A DNA stretch of 64,000 nucleotides, taken from contig NZ_CP012382.1 in the NCBI RefSeq assembly GCF_001267885.1, forward strand, positions 4,885,001 through 4,949,000, in the 5' to 3' direction. Below, in pieces: positions 44,936 to 55,186 of this stretch. Both the position numbers and the translations under genes were made by a program. Position 1 is the stretch's first letter, and each line of letters starts with the position of its first letter. The notes under the pieces were generated by a model that saw only the letters and a program-made list of their open reading frames with translations, did no database searches and was not told the DNA's origin. The stretch comes from Streptomyces ambofaciens ATCC 23877 (GTDB lineage: Bacteria; Actinomycetota; Actinomycetes; Streptomycetales; Streptomycetaceae).

Positions 44936-45295
44936 ATGGCGGAGACCCGGCGACGGCTGCGGTCGAGCACGGTGGTGCTCGGCGGCATGGGAGTGCTCGC
45001 GGCGGCCCTGAGCGCGTGCGGTTCGGACCCCGACCGCCGGTGCGTGGACCGCGACAGCTACGACTGGATCAACGGCTACAAGGTCGTCGCCGACAAGAAC
45101 TGCAGGCCGGGCTCGTCCGGCGGTGCGTACGGCAAGGGCGGCAAGAAGGGGTCCGGATCGTCGAAGGCGTCGGACGCCGACTGGTACTACGACGCCGACG
45201 TCAGCGGCGGCTGGGCCGCCGAGGGCACCTTCAGCCGCGACGAGGCCGTCGACCGGGGCGGCTTCGGCTGCTCCTCCGGCAGCGGCGGCGGCTGA
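44936..45295 (+). CDS. Small lipoprotein beside the glutathionylspermidine-synthase-like gene
   Basis: 119 residues. The lipobox ALSAC places the lipidated Cys at ~28. The mature part is Gly/Ser/Lys-rich, has three more cysteines and ends RGGFGCSSGSGGG. It lies five bases before the next gene. E. coli has an analogous pairing, YgiB (DUF1190, Gly-rich end) with YgiC (glutathionylspermidine-synthase-like), so these two probably act together in the envelope. ATG 44936 has GGGGGAGA upstream. Confidence 0.8.
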   Translation: MAETRRRLRSSTVVLGGMGVLAAALSACGSDPDRRCVDRDSYDWINGYKVVADKNCRPGSSGGAYGKGGKKGSGSSKASDADWYYDADVSGGWAAEGTFSRDEAVDRGGFGCSSGSGGG

Positions 45296-45300
45296 GCGTC

Positions 45301-46485
45301 ATGGAACGCCGCACCACCACGCCCCGCCCCGACTGGCAGCGGACCGTGGAGGAGCAGGGGTGCGTCTACCCCCTGACCCGCCACCCCGACGACTCCCTGC
45401 GCCCCTACTGGGACGAGAGCGCGTACTACGTCTTCTCCCTCCAGGAGGTCGAGGCGCTGGAGGAGGTCGTCGAGGAACTCCACCGCATGTGCCTGGCGGC
45501 GGCCGAGCACATCGTCACCACCGACCGCTTCGCCGACCTCGGCATCACCGACCCGCGCGTGGTCCGGGCGGTCACCGAGGCCTGGCACCGCCGCGCCGAA
45601 CTCCCCTCGGTGTACGCCCGGTTCGACCTGCGCTACGACGGCACCGGGCCCGCCAAGCTGCTGGAGTACAACGCCGACACCCCGACCTCCCTCGTCGAGG
45701 CCGCCTCGCCCCAGTGGTTCTGGATGGAGGAGCGGTTCCCCGGTGCCGACCAGTGGAACTCCCTCCACGAGCGGCTCGTCGACGCCTGGAAGAAGCAGGC
45801 CTCGCTCCTGCCGCCGGGCAGCCCGCTGTACTTCGCGCACTCCGAGGCCGACGAGCTGGGCGAGGACCTGATGACGGTCGCCTACCTCAAGGAGACCGCC
45901 GAGCAGGCGGGCCTGGAGACCGAGTGGATCTCCATGGAGGAGATCGGCTGGGACCGCCTCTCCGGCCGCTTCGTCGACACCAGGCTGCGCTTCATCCGCA
46001 GCGTCTTCAAGCTCTACCCCTGGGAGTGGCTCACCACCGACCGCTTCGCCGACCACGTCCTGGACACCCTCGACAACGGCGGCGGCACCGGCACCACCCT
46101 GTGGATCGAGCCCGCCTGGAAGATGCTGCTCAGCAACAAGGCGCTGCTGGCCGTCCTCTGGGAGCTCCACCCCGGCCACCCCAACCTCCTCCCCGCCTAC
46201 CTGGACGGCCCGAGGGACCTGGCCCGCACCACGGGTCACGTGGCCAAGCCCCTGCTGGGCCGGGAGGGGGCCGGCGTCACGATCCACCGCCCCGGCACGC
46301 AGGCGCCCCCGCGCACGGAGGCCTGCTGCTACCAGCAGCTGGCCCCCCTCCCGGACTTCGACGGCAACCACGTCGTGCTCGGCGCGTGGGTGGTGGAGAA
46401 CGAGGCGGCCGGCCTGGGCATCAGGGAGTCGAGCGGCCTGGTCACGGACGAGTACGCCCGCTTCCTGCCGCACGTGATCCTCTGA
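45301..46485 (+). CDS. Glutathionylspermidine synthase-family ATP-grasp protein
   Basis: A 394-residue ATP-grasp ligase domain like the C-terminal half of E. coli glutathionylspermidine synthase and like YgiC/YjfC. Conserved parts include RFDLRYDGTGPAKLLEYNAD, LWELHPGHPNLLPAY, VAKPLLGREGAGVTI and GAWVVENEAAGLGIRES. It lacks the amidase half. Streptomyces does not make glutathione, so the true acceptor is unknown, perhaps an amine or a peptide. Co-transcribed with the preceding lipoprotein gene. Confidence 0.88.
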   Translation: MERRTTTPRPDWQRTVEEQGCVYPLTRHPDDSLRPYWDESAYYVFSLQEVEALEEVVEELHRMCLAAAEHIVTTDRFADLGITDPRVVRAVTEAWHRRAELPSVYARFDLRYDGTGPAKLLEYNADTPTSLVEAASPQWFWMEERFPGADQWNSLHERLVDAWKKQASLLPPGSPLYFAHSEADELGEDLMTVAYLKETAEQAGLETEWISMEEIGWDRLSGRFVDTRLRFIRSVFKLYPWEWLTTDRFADHVLDTLDNGGGTGTTLWIEPAWKMLLSNKALLAVLWELHPGHPNLLPAYLDGPRDLARTTGHVAKPLLGREGAGVTIHRPGTQAPPRTEACCYQQLAPLPDFDGNHVVLGAWVVENEAAGLGIRESSGLVTDEYARFLPHVIL

Positions 46486-46493
46486 CCCGCCCC

Positions 46494-46530
46494 GCAGGGG
46501 AGCGGCGGGGAACCGCGCGGCCGGCCGCGA
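46494..46530. repeat. Streptomyces intergenic GGGGAACCGCGCG repeat, copy 1
   Basis: Contains CGGGGAACCGCGCG followed by GCCGGCC, a variant of the widely scattered Streptomyces element GGGGCGCGGGGAACTGCGCG. It lies just after the ATP-grasp gene and can form a hairpin. A second copy follows glyA. Confidence 0.6.
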
Positions 46531-46588
46531 CGCAGCCGCGGTCCGCCACGGACGGCGACCGGCGGAGGCCTTCCGGTAGCCTGGCCTC

Positions 46589-46672
46589 GGGCCGTGACTG
46601 GCGCGCTGGGATGGGACCAACCATCGGGGAGCGGCCCGCGAAGAACAAGTGCCGTGCGCCTGGGCCGTCCGT
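46589..46672 (+). promoter_or_regulatory. ZTP (pfl) riboswitch upstream of glyA
   Basis: All conserved blocks of the pfl/ZTP aptamer are present in order: GGGCCGTGACTGGCG at 46589-46603, then GGGATGGGACCAACCATCGG, GGGGAGCGG at ~46626-46634 and the distal GTGCGCCTGGGC at 46655-46666, which forms the pseudoknot. It ends ~40 bases before the glyA start. It should sense ZMP/ZTP, which builds up when 10-formyl-THF is short, and raise SHMT expression. A Shine-Dalgarno site (CCGGAGGTCCCC) follows, so translational control is possible. Confidence 0.88.
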
Positions 46673-46707
46673 ACCGTGAACGCTGAACGCAACGTCCGGA
46701 GGTCCCC

Positions 46708-48159
46708 ATGTCCGCCGAGCAGTCGCTCACCCCCGAGTCCACCGCCTACCGCGCCGCCCTCGACGTCATCCGCGCGGTCGAGCCGCGCGTGGCCGACGCG
46801 ATCGGCCAGGAGGTCGCCGACCAGCGCGAGATGCTCAAGCTGATCGCCTCCGAGAACTACGCCTCCCCGGCCACGCTCCTGACCATGGGCAACTGGTTCA
46901 GCGACAAGTACGCCGAGGGCACCGTCGGCCGCCGCTTCTACGCCGGCTGCCGCAACGTCGACACCGTCGAGTCGCTGGCCGCCGAGCACGCCCGCGAGCT
47001 CTTCGGCGCCCGGCACGCCTACGTCCAGCCGCACTCCGGCATCGACGCCAACCTCGTCGCCTTCTGGGCCGTCCTCGGCGCCCGCGTCGAGGTGCCCTTC
47101 CTGGAGAAGGCCGGCGCCCGCCAGGTCAACGACCTGACCGACGCCGACTGGGCCGAGCTGCGGAGCGCCTTCGGCAACCAGCGGATGCTCGGCATGTCCC
47201 TGGACGCCGGCGGCCACCTCACCCACGGCTTCCGCCCGAACATCTCCGGCAAGATGTTCGACCAGCGCTCCTACGGCACCGACCCGGCGACCGGCCTCAT
47301 CGACTACGAGGCCCTGCGCGCCTCGGCCCGCGAGTTCAAGCCGCTGATCATCGTCGCGGGCTACTCCGCGTACCCCCGGCTGGTGAACTTCCGGATCATG
47401 CGCGAGATCGCCGACGAGGTCGGCGCGACCCTCATGGTCGACATGGCCCACTTCGCCGGCCTCGTCGCGGGCAAGGTCCTCACCGGCGACTTCGACCCGG
47501 TCCCGCACGCCCAGATCGTGACGACGACCACCCACAAGTCGCTGCGCGGCCCGCGCGGCGGCATGGTCCTGTGCGACGACTCCCTCAAGGACCAGGTCGA
47601 CCGCGGCTGCCCGATGGTCCTCGGCGGTCCGCTCCCGCACGTCATGGCCGCCAAGGCCGTCGCCCTCGCCGAGGCCCGGCAACCCGCGTTCCAGGACTAC
47701 GCCCAGCGCATCGTCGACAACGCCCGCGCCCTCGCCGAGGGCCTGATGAAGCGCGGCGCCACCCTGGTCACCGGCGGCACCGACAACCACCTGAACCTGA
47801 TCGACGTGGCGTCCTCCTACGGCCTCACCGGCCGCCAGGCCGAGGCCGCCCTCCTCGACTCCGGCATCGTCACCAACCGCAACGCGATCCCGGCCGACCC
47901 GAACGGCGCCTGGTACACCTCCGGCATCCGCATCGGCACCCCGGCACTGACCACGCGCGGTCTGGGCACGGCGGAGATGGACGAGGTGGCCGGCCTCATC
48001 GACCGCGTCCTCACCACCACCGAGGCGGGCACCACCAAGTCGGGCGCCCCGTCCAAGGCCGCCCACGTCCTGGACGAGAAGGTGGCCCGGGAGATCGCCC
48101 AGCGCGCCACGGACCTGGTCCAGGGCTTCCCCCTGTACCCGGAGATCGACCTCGGCTGA
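46708..48159 (+). CDS. glyA: Serine hydroxymethyltransferase
   Basis: A 483-residue PLP enzyme that converts serine plus THF to glycine plus 5,10-methylene-THF. The PLP Lys277 lies in [35 protein letters not shown] and [11 protein letters not shown] are typical. It is longer than many SHMTs (~420), with an insert near 130-175 ([17 protein letters not shown]). ATG 46708 has GGAGG eight bases upstream. It sits behind a ZTP riboswitch, linking it to purNH and folD. Confidence 0.96.
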   Translation: MSAEQSLTPESTAYRAALDVIRAVEPRVADAIGQEVADQREMLKLIASENYASPATLLTMGNWFSDKYAEGTVGRRFYAGCRNVDTVESLAAEHARELFGARHAYVQPHSGIDANLVAFWAVLGARVEVPFLEKAGARQVNDLTDADWAELRSAFGNQRMLGMSLDAGGHLTHGFRPNISGKMFDQRSYGTDPATGLIDYEALRASAREFKPLIIVAGYSAYPRLVNFRIMREIADEVGATLMVDMAHFAGLVAGKVLTGDFDPVPHAQIVTTTTHKSLRGPRGGMVLCDDSLKDQVDRGCPMVLGGPLPHVMAAKAVALAEARQPAFQDYAQRIVDNARALAEGLMKRGATLVTGGTDNHLNLIDVASSYGLTGRQAEAALLDSGIVTNRNAIPADPNGAWYTSGIRIGTPALTTRGLGTAEMDEVAGLIDRVLTTTEAGTTKSGAPSKAAHVLDEKVAREIAQRATDLVQGFPLYPEIDLG

Positions 48160-49269
<1,110 letters not shown>

Positions 49270-49446
49270 GCGCGGCCTCGCACCTCAGTACTGATCCCCG
49301 GACACCCGTGCGCCCCGGTACGCCGTCGTAGCGCTGCACATCACTCCGGTTGCGCCTGCCCAGGGCACGGCCGTGGCCTTACAGTCGATAGCCGGGTGTC
49401 CTGCACCGCGACACACAACGAGCGACACGGAACGACAGGAGACGAC

Positions 49447-50025
49447 GTGGGGACCGTAACGATCGGCGTGTCGATCGCGGTCCCGGAGCCTTACGGCAGC
49501 GAGCTCCAGCAGCTGCGCGCGGGCTTCGGCGACGCCGCTGCTCACGGTATCCCCACGCACGTCACCCTGCTGCCGCCGACCGAGGTCGACGGCGCCGTGC
49601 TGCCCGCGATCGAGGTCCACCTCGCGGAGGTCGCGGCGCGCGGCCGGCCCTTCCCGATGCGGCTGTCCGGGACCGGGACCTTCCGCCCGCTGTCGCCGGT
49701 GGTCTACGTCCAGGTGGTCGAGGGCGCCGCGGCCTGCTCCTGGCTGCAGAAGCGCGTCCGGGACGCCTCCGGGCCGGTCCCCCGGGAACTGCAGTTCCCG
49801 TACCACCCGCACGTCACCGTCGCGCACGGCATCGAGGAGGCGGCGATGGACCGCGCCTACGAGGAGCTGTCCGACTACGAGGCCCAGTGGCCCTGCACCG
49901 GGTTCGCGCTCTACGAGCAGGGCGCCGACGGGGTGTGGCGCAAGCTGCGGGAGTTCCCCTTCGGCAGCGCCACGGTGCCGCCGCAGACGGGACGCGTGGA
50001 GAGCGGCTCCCTGCCCGCCAGATAG
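49447..50025 (+). CDS. 2H phosphoesterase-family protein (2'-5' RNA ligase-like)
   Basis: A 192-residue 2H-superfamily protein with both catalytic tetrapeptides, THVTLLPP (~43) and PHVTVAHG (~121). Family members act on 2',5'-linked or cyclic phosphodiesters in RNA or nucleotides; the substrate here is unknown. The GTG at 49447 has AGGAG six bases upstream. It is convergent with the DprE2-like gene, with six bases between the stops. Confidence 0.88.
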   Translation: MGTVTIGVSIAVPEPYGSELQQLRAGFGDAAAHGIPTHVTLLPPTEVDGAVLPAIEVHLAEVAARGRPFPMRLSGTGTFRPLSPVVYVQVVEGAAACSWLQKRVRDASGPVPRELQFPYHPHVTVAHGIEEAAMDRAYEELSDYEAQWPCTGFALYEQGADGVWRKLREFPFGSATVPPQTGRVESGSLPAR

Positions 50026-50031
50026 CCCCGC

Positions 50032-50787
50032 TCAGACCGGCAGCCGCCGGAACACGGCCCGTGGCAGGTGCCGCAGCGCCGACATCACCACCCGCAGCGC
50101 GCCGGGCACCCACACCGTCTCCGAGCGCCGCCGCAGCCCCAGCTCGATCGCCGTGGCGACCGCCTCGGGCGTCGTGGCCAGCGGCGCCTCGTCCATCCCC
50201 GCGGTCATCCGCGACCGTACGAACCCGGGGCGCACGACCATGACGTGCACGCCCGTGCCGTACAGCGCGTCGCCGAGGCCCTGGGCGAAGGCGTCCAGGC
50301 CGGCCTTGCTGGAGCCGTAGATGAAGTTGGCGCGGCGGGCCCGCTCGCCGGCCACGGAGGAGAGCACCACCAGGGAGCCGTGGCCCTGGGCCTGGAGGGC
50401 GCGGGCGCTGACCAGCCCGGCCGAGACCGCGCCGGTGTAGTTGGTCTGCGCCACCCGCACGGCGTTCAGCGGCTCGCGCTCGTCGTGGGCCTGGTCGCCC
50501 AGGATGCCGAAGGCGAGCAGCACCAGATCGACGTCGCCCTCGGCGAAGACCTTGCCGAGCACCGCCTCGTGGGACTCGGGATCGAGCGCGTCGAAGGCGA
50601 CGGTGCGCACCTCGGCGCCGAGGCCGCGCAGCTGCTCGGCCGCACCGTCCAGGGCGGGGGAGGGGCGGCCGGCCAGCCACACCGTGCGGGTGCGGCGGGC
50701 GACCAGACGGCGCGCGGTGGCGAGCGCGATCTCGGACGTGCCGCCGAGGACGAGAAGGGACTGGGGGATGCCGAAGGCGTCCTTCAC
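50032..50787 (-). CDS. SDR reductase of DprE2 type
   Basis: A 251-residue short-chain dehydrogenase: NAD-binding GGTSEIALATARRL at the N-terminus and catalytic Ser plus Tyr-x3-Lys in VVLSSVAGERARRANFIYGSSKAGL. It resembles decaprenylphospho-beta-D-erythro-pentofuranosid-2-ulose 2-reductase (DprE2), and lies 16 bp downstream of a DprE1-like gene as in mycobacteria. GTG 50787 has AGGAG about eight bases upstream. The prenyl-sugar substrate in Streptomyces is unproven. Confidence 0.85.
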   Translation of the reverse strand: MKDAFGIPQSLLVLGGTSEIALATARRLVARRTRTVWLAGRPSPALDGAAEQLRGLGAEVRTVAFDALDPESHEAVLGKVFAEGDVDLVLLAFGILGDQAHDEREPLNAVRVAQTNYTGAVSAGLVSARALQAQGHGSLVVLSSVAGERARRANFIYGSSKAGLDAFAQGLGDALYGTGVHVMVVRPGFVRSRMTAGMDEAPLATTPEAVATAIELGLRRRSETVWVPGALRVVMSALRHLPRAVFRRLPV

Positions 50788-50803
50788 TACAGCTCCTGAT
50801 TGC

Positions 50804-52195
50804 CTAGAGGTGGAGGCGGCGGGCCAGGTCGGACACGAACACCCCGCGCGGGTCCAGCTCCGCCCGCAGTGCACGGAAGTCGTCCAGCCGCGGGTACATC
50901 GCGTCGAGCAGTTCGGGCCGCAGCCGGGAGTCCTTGGCGAGGTAGACCCGGCCGCCGGCCCGGGCGACCTCCTCGTCGAGGTCGTCGAGGAACGCGCCGA
51001 GGCCCGGCAGCCCCGCCGGGATGTCCAGGGCGAGGGTCCAGCCGGGCACCGGGAAGGACAGCCATCCCGGATCGGCGTCCCCGAACCGCTTGAGGACGGC
51101 CAGGAAGGACGGGCAGCGCTGCTCCGAGATGCGCCGCACGATCCGGCGCAGGGCGTCCTCGCGTCCGTGGCCGACGACGAACTGGTACTGCACGAAGCCG
51201 CCGCGGCCGTAGACCCGGTTCCAGTGCGGGACACCGTCCAGGGGGTGGAAGAACGTGGAGATCCGCTGGAGCTGGCCGGTGCGCCGGCGGGGGGCCCGGC
51301 GGTACCAGAGCTCGTTGAACAGGCCCACCGTCGTCCGGCTGAGCAGGCCGTCGGGGACGAGGTCGGGAGCGGCCGGCAGCCGGGAGGTGCGGAAGGCCAG
51401 TGGCGCCCGGCGCGCCCGCCCGCCCTCGGGCAGCGCGTCCAGCGGGGCGTGGTCGCCGCGGGTGAGCACCGCCCGACCGGTCGCCGCGCCGCGGGCGAGG
51501 AGGTCGATCCAGGCGACCGAGTAGCGGTAGCGGTGGTCCGTGGCGGTGAGGCGGGCCATCAGGTCGTCGAGGTCGGTGGCGCGCTCGGTGTCGACCGACA
51601 TCAGCGAGGTCCGGACCGGCTGGAGCCGCACGGTCGCGGTGAGGATCACGCCGGTCAGGCCCATGCCGCCGGCGGTGGCGTCGAACAGGGGCGTGCCCTG
51701 CTCCACGGTGCGGACCCGGCCGTCGGCGGTGAGCAGCTCGAACGCCGGCACGTGCCGGGCGAAGGACCCCGACACGTGGTGGTTCTTGCCGTGGATGTCC
51801 GCGCCGATCGCCCCGCCGACCGTCACGTAGCGGGTGCCGGGCGTCACCGGCACGAACCAGCCGAGCGGCAGCAGGACCTCCATCAGCCGGTGCAGGGAGA
51901 CGCCCGCGTCGCACAGCACGGTGCCGTTGTCGGCGTCGATGGCGTGGATGCGGTCCAGGCCCGTCATGTCGAGCACGGCGCCGCCCGCGTTCTGCGCGGC
52001 GTCCCCGTACGCCCGTCCCAGGCCCCTCGGGATGCCGCCGCGGGCTCCGCACTCCCGTACGGCGTCGGCGGCCTCCTGGTACGTCCGGGGGCGGATCAGC
52101 CGGGCGGCCGTGGGCGCGGTGCGGCCCCAGCCGGTGACCGGTCCCCAGGTGGTGTCGGGGCCCTCTTCGGCGGCGGGAACGGTGTCGGCAGACAT
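50804..52195 (-). CDS. FAD-linked oxidase of DprE1 type
   Basis: A 463-residue VAO-family flavoprotein. The FAD-binding PP-loop spans GLGRAYGDAAQNAGG and TVGGAIGADIHGKNHHVSGS. The C-terminal part (QYQFVVGHGREDALRRIVRR, SFLAVLKRFG) matches DprE1-like decaprenylphosphoryl-ribose oxidases. With the neighbouring reductase it would epimerise prenyl-phospho-ribose to prenyl-phospho-arabinose. Start ATG 52195. Divergent from the PAP2-UbiA-GtrA genes. Confidence 0.85.
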   Translation of the reverse strand: MSADTVPAAEEGPDTTWGPVTGWGRTAPTAARLIRPRTYQEAADAVRECGARGGIPRGLGRAYGDAAQNAGGAVLDMTGLDRIHAIDADNGTVLCDAGVSLHRLMEVLLPLGWFVPVTPGTRYVTVGGAIGADIHGKNHHVSGSFARHVPAFELLTADGRVRTVEQGTPLFDATAGGMGLTGVILTATVRLQPVRTSLMSVDTERATDLDDLMARLTATDHRYRYSVAWIDLLARGAATGRAVLTRGDHAPLDALPEGGRARRAPLAFRTSRLPAAPDLVPDGLLSRTTVGLFNELWYRRAPRRRTGQLQRISTFFHPLDGVPHWNRVYGRGGFVQYQFVVGHGREDALRRIVRRISEQRCPSFLAVLKRFGDADPGWLSFPVPGWTLALDIPAGLPGLGAFLDDLDEEVARAGGRVYLAKDSRLRPELLDAMYPRLDDFRALRAELDPRGVFVSDLARRLHL

Positions 52196-52328
52196 GCCGG
52201 TGACCGTATCGCCCTCATGCGAACGATTAGTTCCAAAACATCCCGGTCGTACCCGAAACGGGTGATTAATGGTATGTCGCTCGATCATGCCGGACTTCGC
52301 ACGGCGTCGGCGTGAACAGTGAGGACAC

Positions 52329-52838
52329 ATGGACGACCTCGACGACATGGACCACCGGATCGTGACGGCGCTCAGAGCCTGCGGCACGGACCCGCGCGTG
52401 GCCGGTGCCGCGCGCGCCCTGTCCTGGGCCGGGGAGCACGGAGCGCTGTGGCTCGCGGCGGGCCTCGCCGGAGCCGCCGTGGACGGCGCGCGACGCGGCG
52501 CCTGGCTGCGCGGTACGGCGCTCACCGCGGGCGCGCACCTCGTCAGCATGGGAGTCAAGCGGGTCGTGCGCCGCCCGCGCCCCGCCCACGTCGTGCCCCT
52601 GGTGCGCACCGCCGGCCGGCACTCCTTCCCCAGCTCCCACGCCGCCTCGGCGACGGCGGCCGCCGTCGCCTTCGGCGCGCTGGGCATCGGCGCCGTCCGG
52701 CCGCTCGCCGCCGCCGTGTGCGTCTCCCGGCTGGTCGTCGGCGTCCACTACCCCTCGGACGTGGCGGCGGGCGCGGCCCTGGGCGCGCTCACCGCCCGGC
52801 TCGGCGCCGACTGGATGCGCGGAGGCACCCGTGACTGA
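52329..52838 (+). CDS. PAP2-family membrane phosphatase
   Basis: A 169-residue membrane protein with the three PAP2 motifs: KRVVRRPRP (~78), HSFPSSHAAS (~97-106) and RLVVGVHYPSDV (~137-148). In mycobacteria a PAP2 gene (Rv3807c) lies next to the UbiA-type DPPR synthase and is thought to remove the 5-phosphate from decaprenylphospho-phosphoribose; the same order here suggests that role. ATG 52329 follows GTGAGGA. It overlaps the UbiA gene by eight bases. Confidence 0.9.
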   Translation: MDDLDDMDHRIVTALRACGTDPRVAGAARALSWAGEHGALWLAAGLAGAAVDGARRGAWLRGTALTAGAHLVSMGVKRVVRRPRPAHVVPLVRTAGRHSFPSSHAASATAAAVAFGALGIGAVRPLAAAVCVSRLVVGVHYPSDVAAGAALGALTARLGADWMRGGTRD

Positions 52839-53781
52839 GACGGCGGTCCTGCGGCAGCGCGCACCCGAACGGCGGCGGGACCCCGCCCCGCCCCGCCGGA
52901 AAGGGCTGCTGCCCGGTCTGCTCAGGACCGCGCGCCCCCGCCAGTGGATCAAGAACGTCCTGGTCGTCGCCGCCCCGGCCGCCGCCGGCGAGCTGTTCCT
53001 CCGGCACACGCTGATCCAGCTCGCCCTGGTCTTCGTCCTGTTCACCGCCTGCGCGGCCGCCGTCTACCTCGTCAACGACGCCCGGGACGCCGAGGCCGAC
53101 CGCGCCCACCCCGTCAAGCGGCACCGCCCGGTCGCCGCCGGCCAGGTCCCGGTGCCGGTCGCCTACGCCGTCGGGGGCGCCCTCGGCGTCCTCGCGCCCC
53201 TCGCCGCCGCCTGGCTGTGCACGCCGGCCGTCGCCGCCCTGCTGACCGCCTACCTCGCGATGCAGCTGGCGTACTGCGTCACCCTCAAGCACGTCCTCGT
53301 CGTCGACCTCGCCGTCGTCACCACCGGCTTCCTGATGCGGGCGATGATCGGCGGACTCGCGCTCGGCATCCCCCTGTCGCGCTGGTTCCTCATCACCACC
53401 GGCTTCGGCGCGCTGTTCATGGTCTCCGCCAAGCGCTACTCCGAAGCCGTCCAGATGGCCGGGAAGGCGGGCGCCACGCGCGCGCTGCTCACCGAGTACA
53501 CCACCGGCTACCTCCGCTTCGTCTGGCAGCTCGCGGCCGGCGTCGCCGTCCTCGGCTACTGCCTGTGGGCCATGGAGGAGGGCGGCGTCCCGCACACCAG
53601 CGTGCTGCCCTGGCGCCAGCTGTCCATGGTCGCCTTCATCCTCGCCGTCCTGCGCTACGCCGTCTTCGCCGACCGCGGCACCGCCGGCGAACCCGAGGAC
53701 GTCGTCCTGCGCGACCGGGCGCTCGCGCTGATCGGCGTCGCGTGGCTGGCGATGTACGGCCTGGCGGTGGCCAATTGGTAG
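52831..53781 (+). CDS. UbiA-family prenyltransferase (DPPR synthase-like)
   Basis: A 316-residue polytopic UbiA protein. The first Asp-rich motif, NDARDAEADRAHPVKRHRP (~88-106), closely follows what I remember of mycobacterial Rv3806c, decaprenyl-phosphate phosphoribosyltransferase; a second region is SAKRYSEAVQMAG. It would move 5-phosphoribose from PRPP to polyprenyl phosphate. GTG 52831 has GGAGG upstream. It overlaps both neighbours. Confidence 0.87.
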   Translation: MTETAVLRQRAPERRRDPAPPRRKGLLPGLLRTARPRQWIKNVLVVAAPAAAGELFLRHTLIQLALVFVLFTACAAAVYLVNDARDAEADRAHPVKRHRPVAAGQVPVPVAYAVGGALGVLAPLAAAWLCTPAVAALLTAYLAMQLAYCVTLKHVLVVDLAVVTTGFLMRAMIGGLALGIPLSRWFLITTGFGALFMVSAKRYSEAVQMAGKAGATRALLTEYTTGYLRFVWQLAAGVAVLGYCLWAMEEGGVPHTSVLPWRQLSMVAFILAVLRYAVFADRGTAGEPEDVVLRDRALALIGVAWLAMYGLAVANW

Positions 53782-54260
53782 CCGCCCGCACCCCGGGCAC
53801 CCGACGCGAACTGGCCGGCTTCGCCGCCGCCGGGCTCCTCGCCTACGCCGTCGACCTCGGCCTCTTCACGGTCCTGCGCGGCCCGGCCGGACTCGACCCG
53901 CTCACCGCCAAGGCCCTGTCCTTCCTCGCCGGCTGCTCCGTGGCGTACGCGGGCAACGCGCTCGGCACCTACCGGCACAGCCGCCCGCGGGGCCTGCGCC
54001 CCTACGCCGTGTTCTTCGCGGTGAACGCCGCCGGCGCCGCCGTGCAACTGCTCTGCCTGGCCGTCAGCCACTACGGCCTCGGCCTCACCTCGCAGCGCGC
54101 CGACACCGTCTCCGGCGCGGTCGTCGGCATGTTCCTGGCCACGCTTCTGCGTTTCTGGGGCACAAGAACCCTGGTGTTCCGCACCGGCCCCGCGACCGGC
54201 GGCGGATCGGGATCATGGAACGAGGGAACCGGGGGCAGAGTCGGATCATGGACTGGCTGA
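53775..54260 (+). CDS. GtrA-family membrane protein
   Basis: A 161-residue GtrA-like protein with four hydrophobic segments from ~15 to 135 and the family motif in NALGTYRHSR and FWGTRTLVF. GtrA proteins are proposed flippases for polyprenyl-phospho-sugars; mycobacterial Rv3789 sits beside dprE1. The TTG at 53775, inside the UbiA 3' end, is the best start. It overlaps the next gene slightly. Confidence 0.82.
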   Translation: MVAARTPGTRRELAGFAAAGLLAYAVDLGLFTVLRGPAGLDPLTAKALSFLAGCSVAYAGNALGTYRHSRPRGLRPYAVFFAVNAAGAAVQLLCLAVSHYGLGLTSQRADTVSGAVVGMFLATLLRFWGTRTLVFRTGPATGGGSGSWNEGTGGRVGSWTG

Positions 54261-55186
54261 AGAAGCTCCCCGTCGTGGGGCCGTGGCTGGCACGGCTGAT
54301 GGCCACCCACGCCTGGCGCTCCTACGAGCGGCTGGACCGCGTGAAGTGGACGCGGCTGGCCGCCGCCATGACCTTCACCAGCTTCCTCGCGCTCTTCCCG
54401 CTGCTCAGCCTGGCCGCCGCCGTCGCCGCCGCCACGCTCGGCAAGGAGCAGCAGGACCGGCTCCAGGACAAGATCGCCGAACAGATCCCCGGCATCTCCG
54501 ACCAGCTGAACATCCAGGGCCTGATCGACAACGCCGGCACCGTCGGCCTGATCTCCGGCGCCCTGCTGCTGTTCACCGGCATCGGCTGGGTCGACGCCAC
54601 CCGGGGCTGTCTGCGCGCCGTCTGGGAGCTGCCCGACGAGGAGGAGAACCCGGTCATGCACCGGGTCAAGGACGGGGGCGTCCTCGTCGGACTCGGCGGC
54701 GCCCTCCTGGTCACCGTGGCCATCTCCACCGTCGCCTCGGCCCTGGTCGGCTGGATCATCCACCGGCTCGGCATCGCCGAGGGCGGCTTCGGCGGCGTCC
54801 TCCTCTACGTCGCCGCGTTCGCCGTCGCCGTGCTCGCCGACTTCCTCCTGCTGCTGTACGTCCTGACCCTGCTCCCCGGCGCCAAGCCGGAGCGCCGCCG
54901 CCTGGTGGTGGCCGCGCTGATCGGCGCGATCGGCTTCGAACTGCTGAAGCTGCTGCTCAGCGGCTACATGCAGGGCGTCGCCGGAAAGAGCATGTACGGC
55001 GCCTTCGGCGTCCCCGTCGCCCTGCTGCTGTGGATCAACTTCACCTGCAAGCTCGTGCTGTTCTGCGCCTCCTGGACGGCGACGGGCAGCAAGGAGCAGG
55101 AGCTCGGCGACCAGGAGGACGGGGAGCAGGACGTCACGGGCGGGTCCGGCGACGGACCAGGTCCGGCAGCGGCCATTTCCGGTTGA
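54248..55186 (+). CDS. YihY/BrkB-family membrane protein
   Basis: A 312-residue YihY family protein with six hydrophobic segments; typical are AAAMTFTSFLALFPLLSLAA and the GVPVALLLWINFTCKLVLF end. Role unknown; it is not an RNase. I take the ATG at 54248 (MDWLKKLPVVG) with GGGGGCAGAG upstream, though an ATG 11 codons earlier is in frame. Its last 53 bases overlap the end of the convergent carboxypeptidase gene. Confidence 0.88.
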   Translation: MDWLKKLPVVGPWLARLMATHAWRSYERLDRVKWTRLAAAMTFTSFLALFPLLSLAAAVAAATLGKEQQDRLQDKIAEQIPGISDQLNIQGLIDNAGTVGLISGALLLFTGIGWVDATRGCLRAVWELPDEEENPVMHRVKDGGVLVGLGGALLVTVAISTVASALVGWIIHRLGIAEGGFGGVLLYVAAFAVAVLADFLLLLYVLTLLPGAKPERRRLVVAALIGAIGFELLKLLLSGYMQGVAGKSMYGAFGVPVALLLWINFTCKLVLFCASWTATGSKEQELGDQEDGEQDVTGGSGDGPGPAAAISG

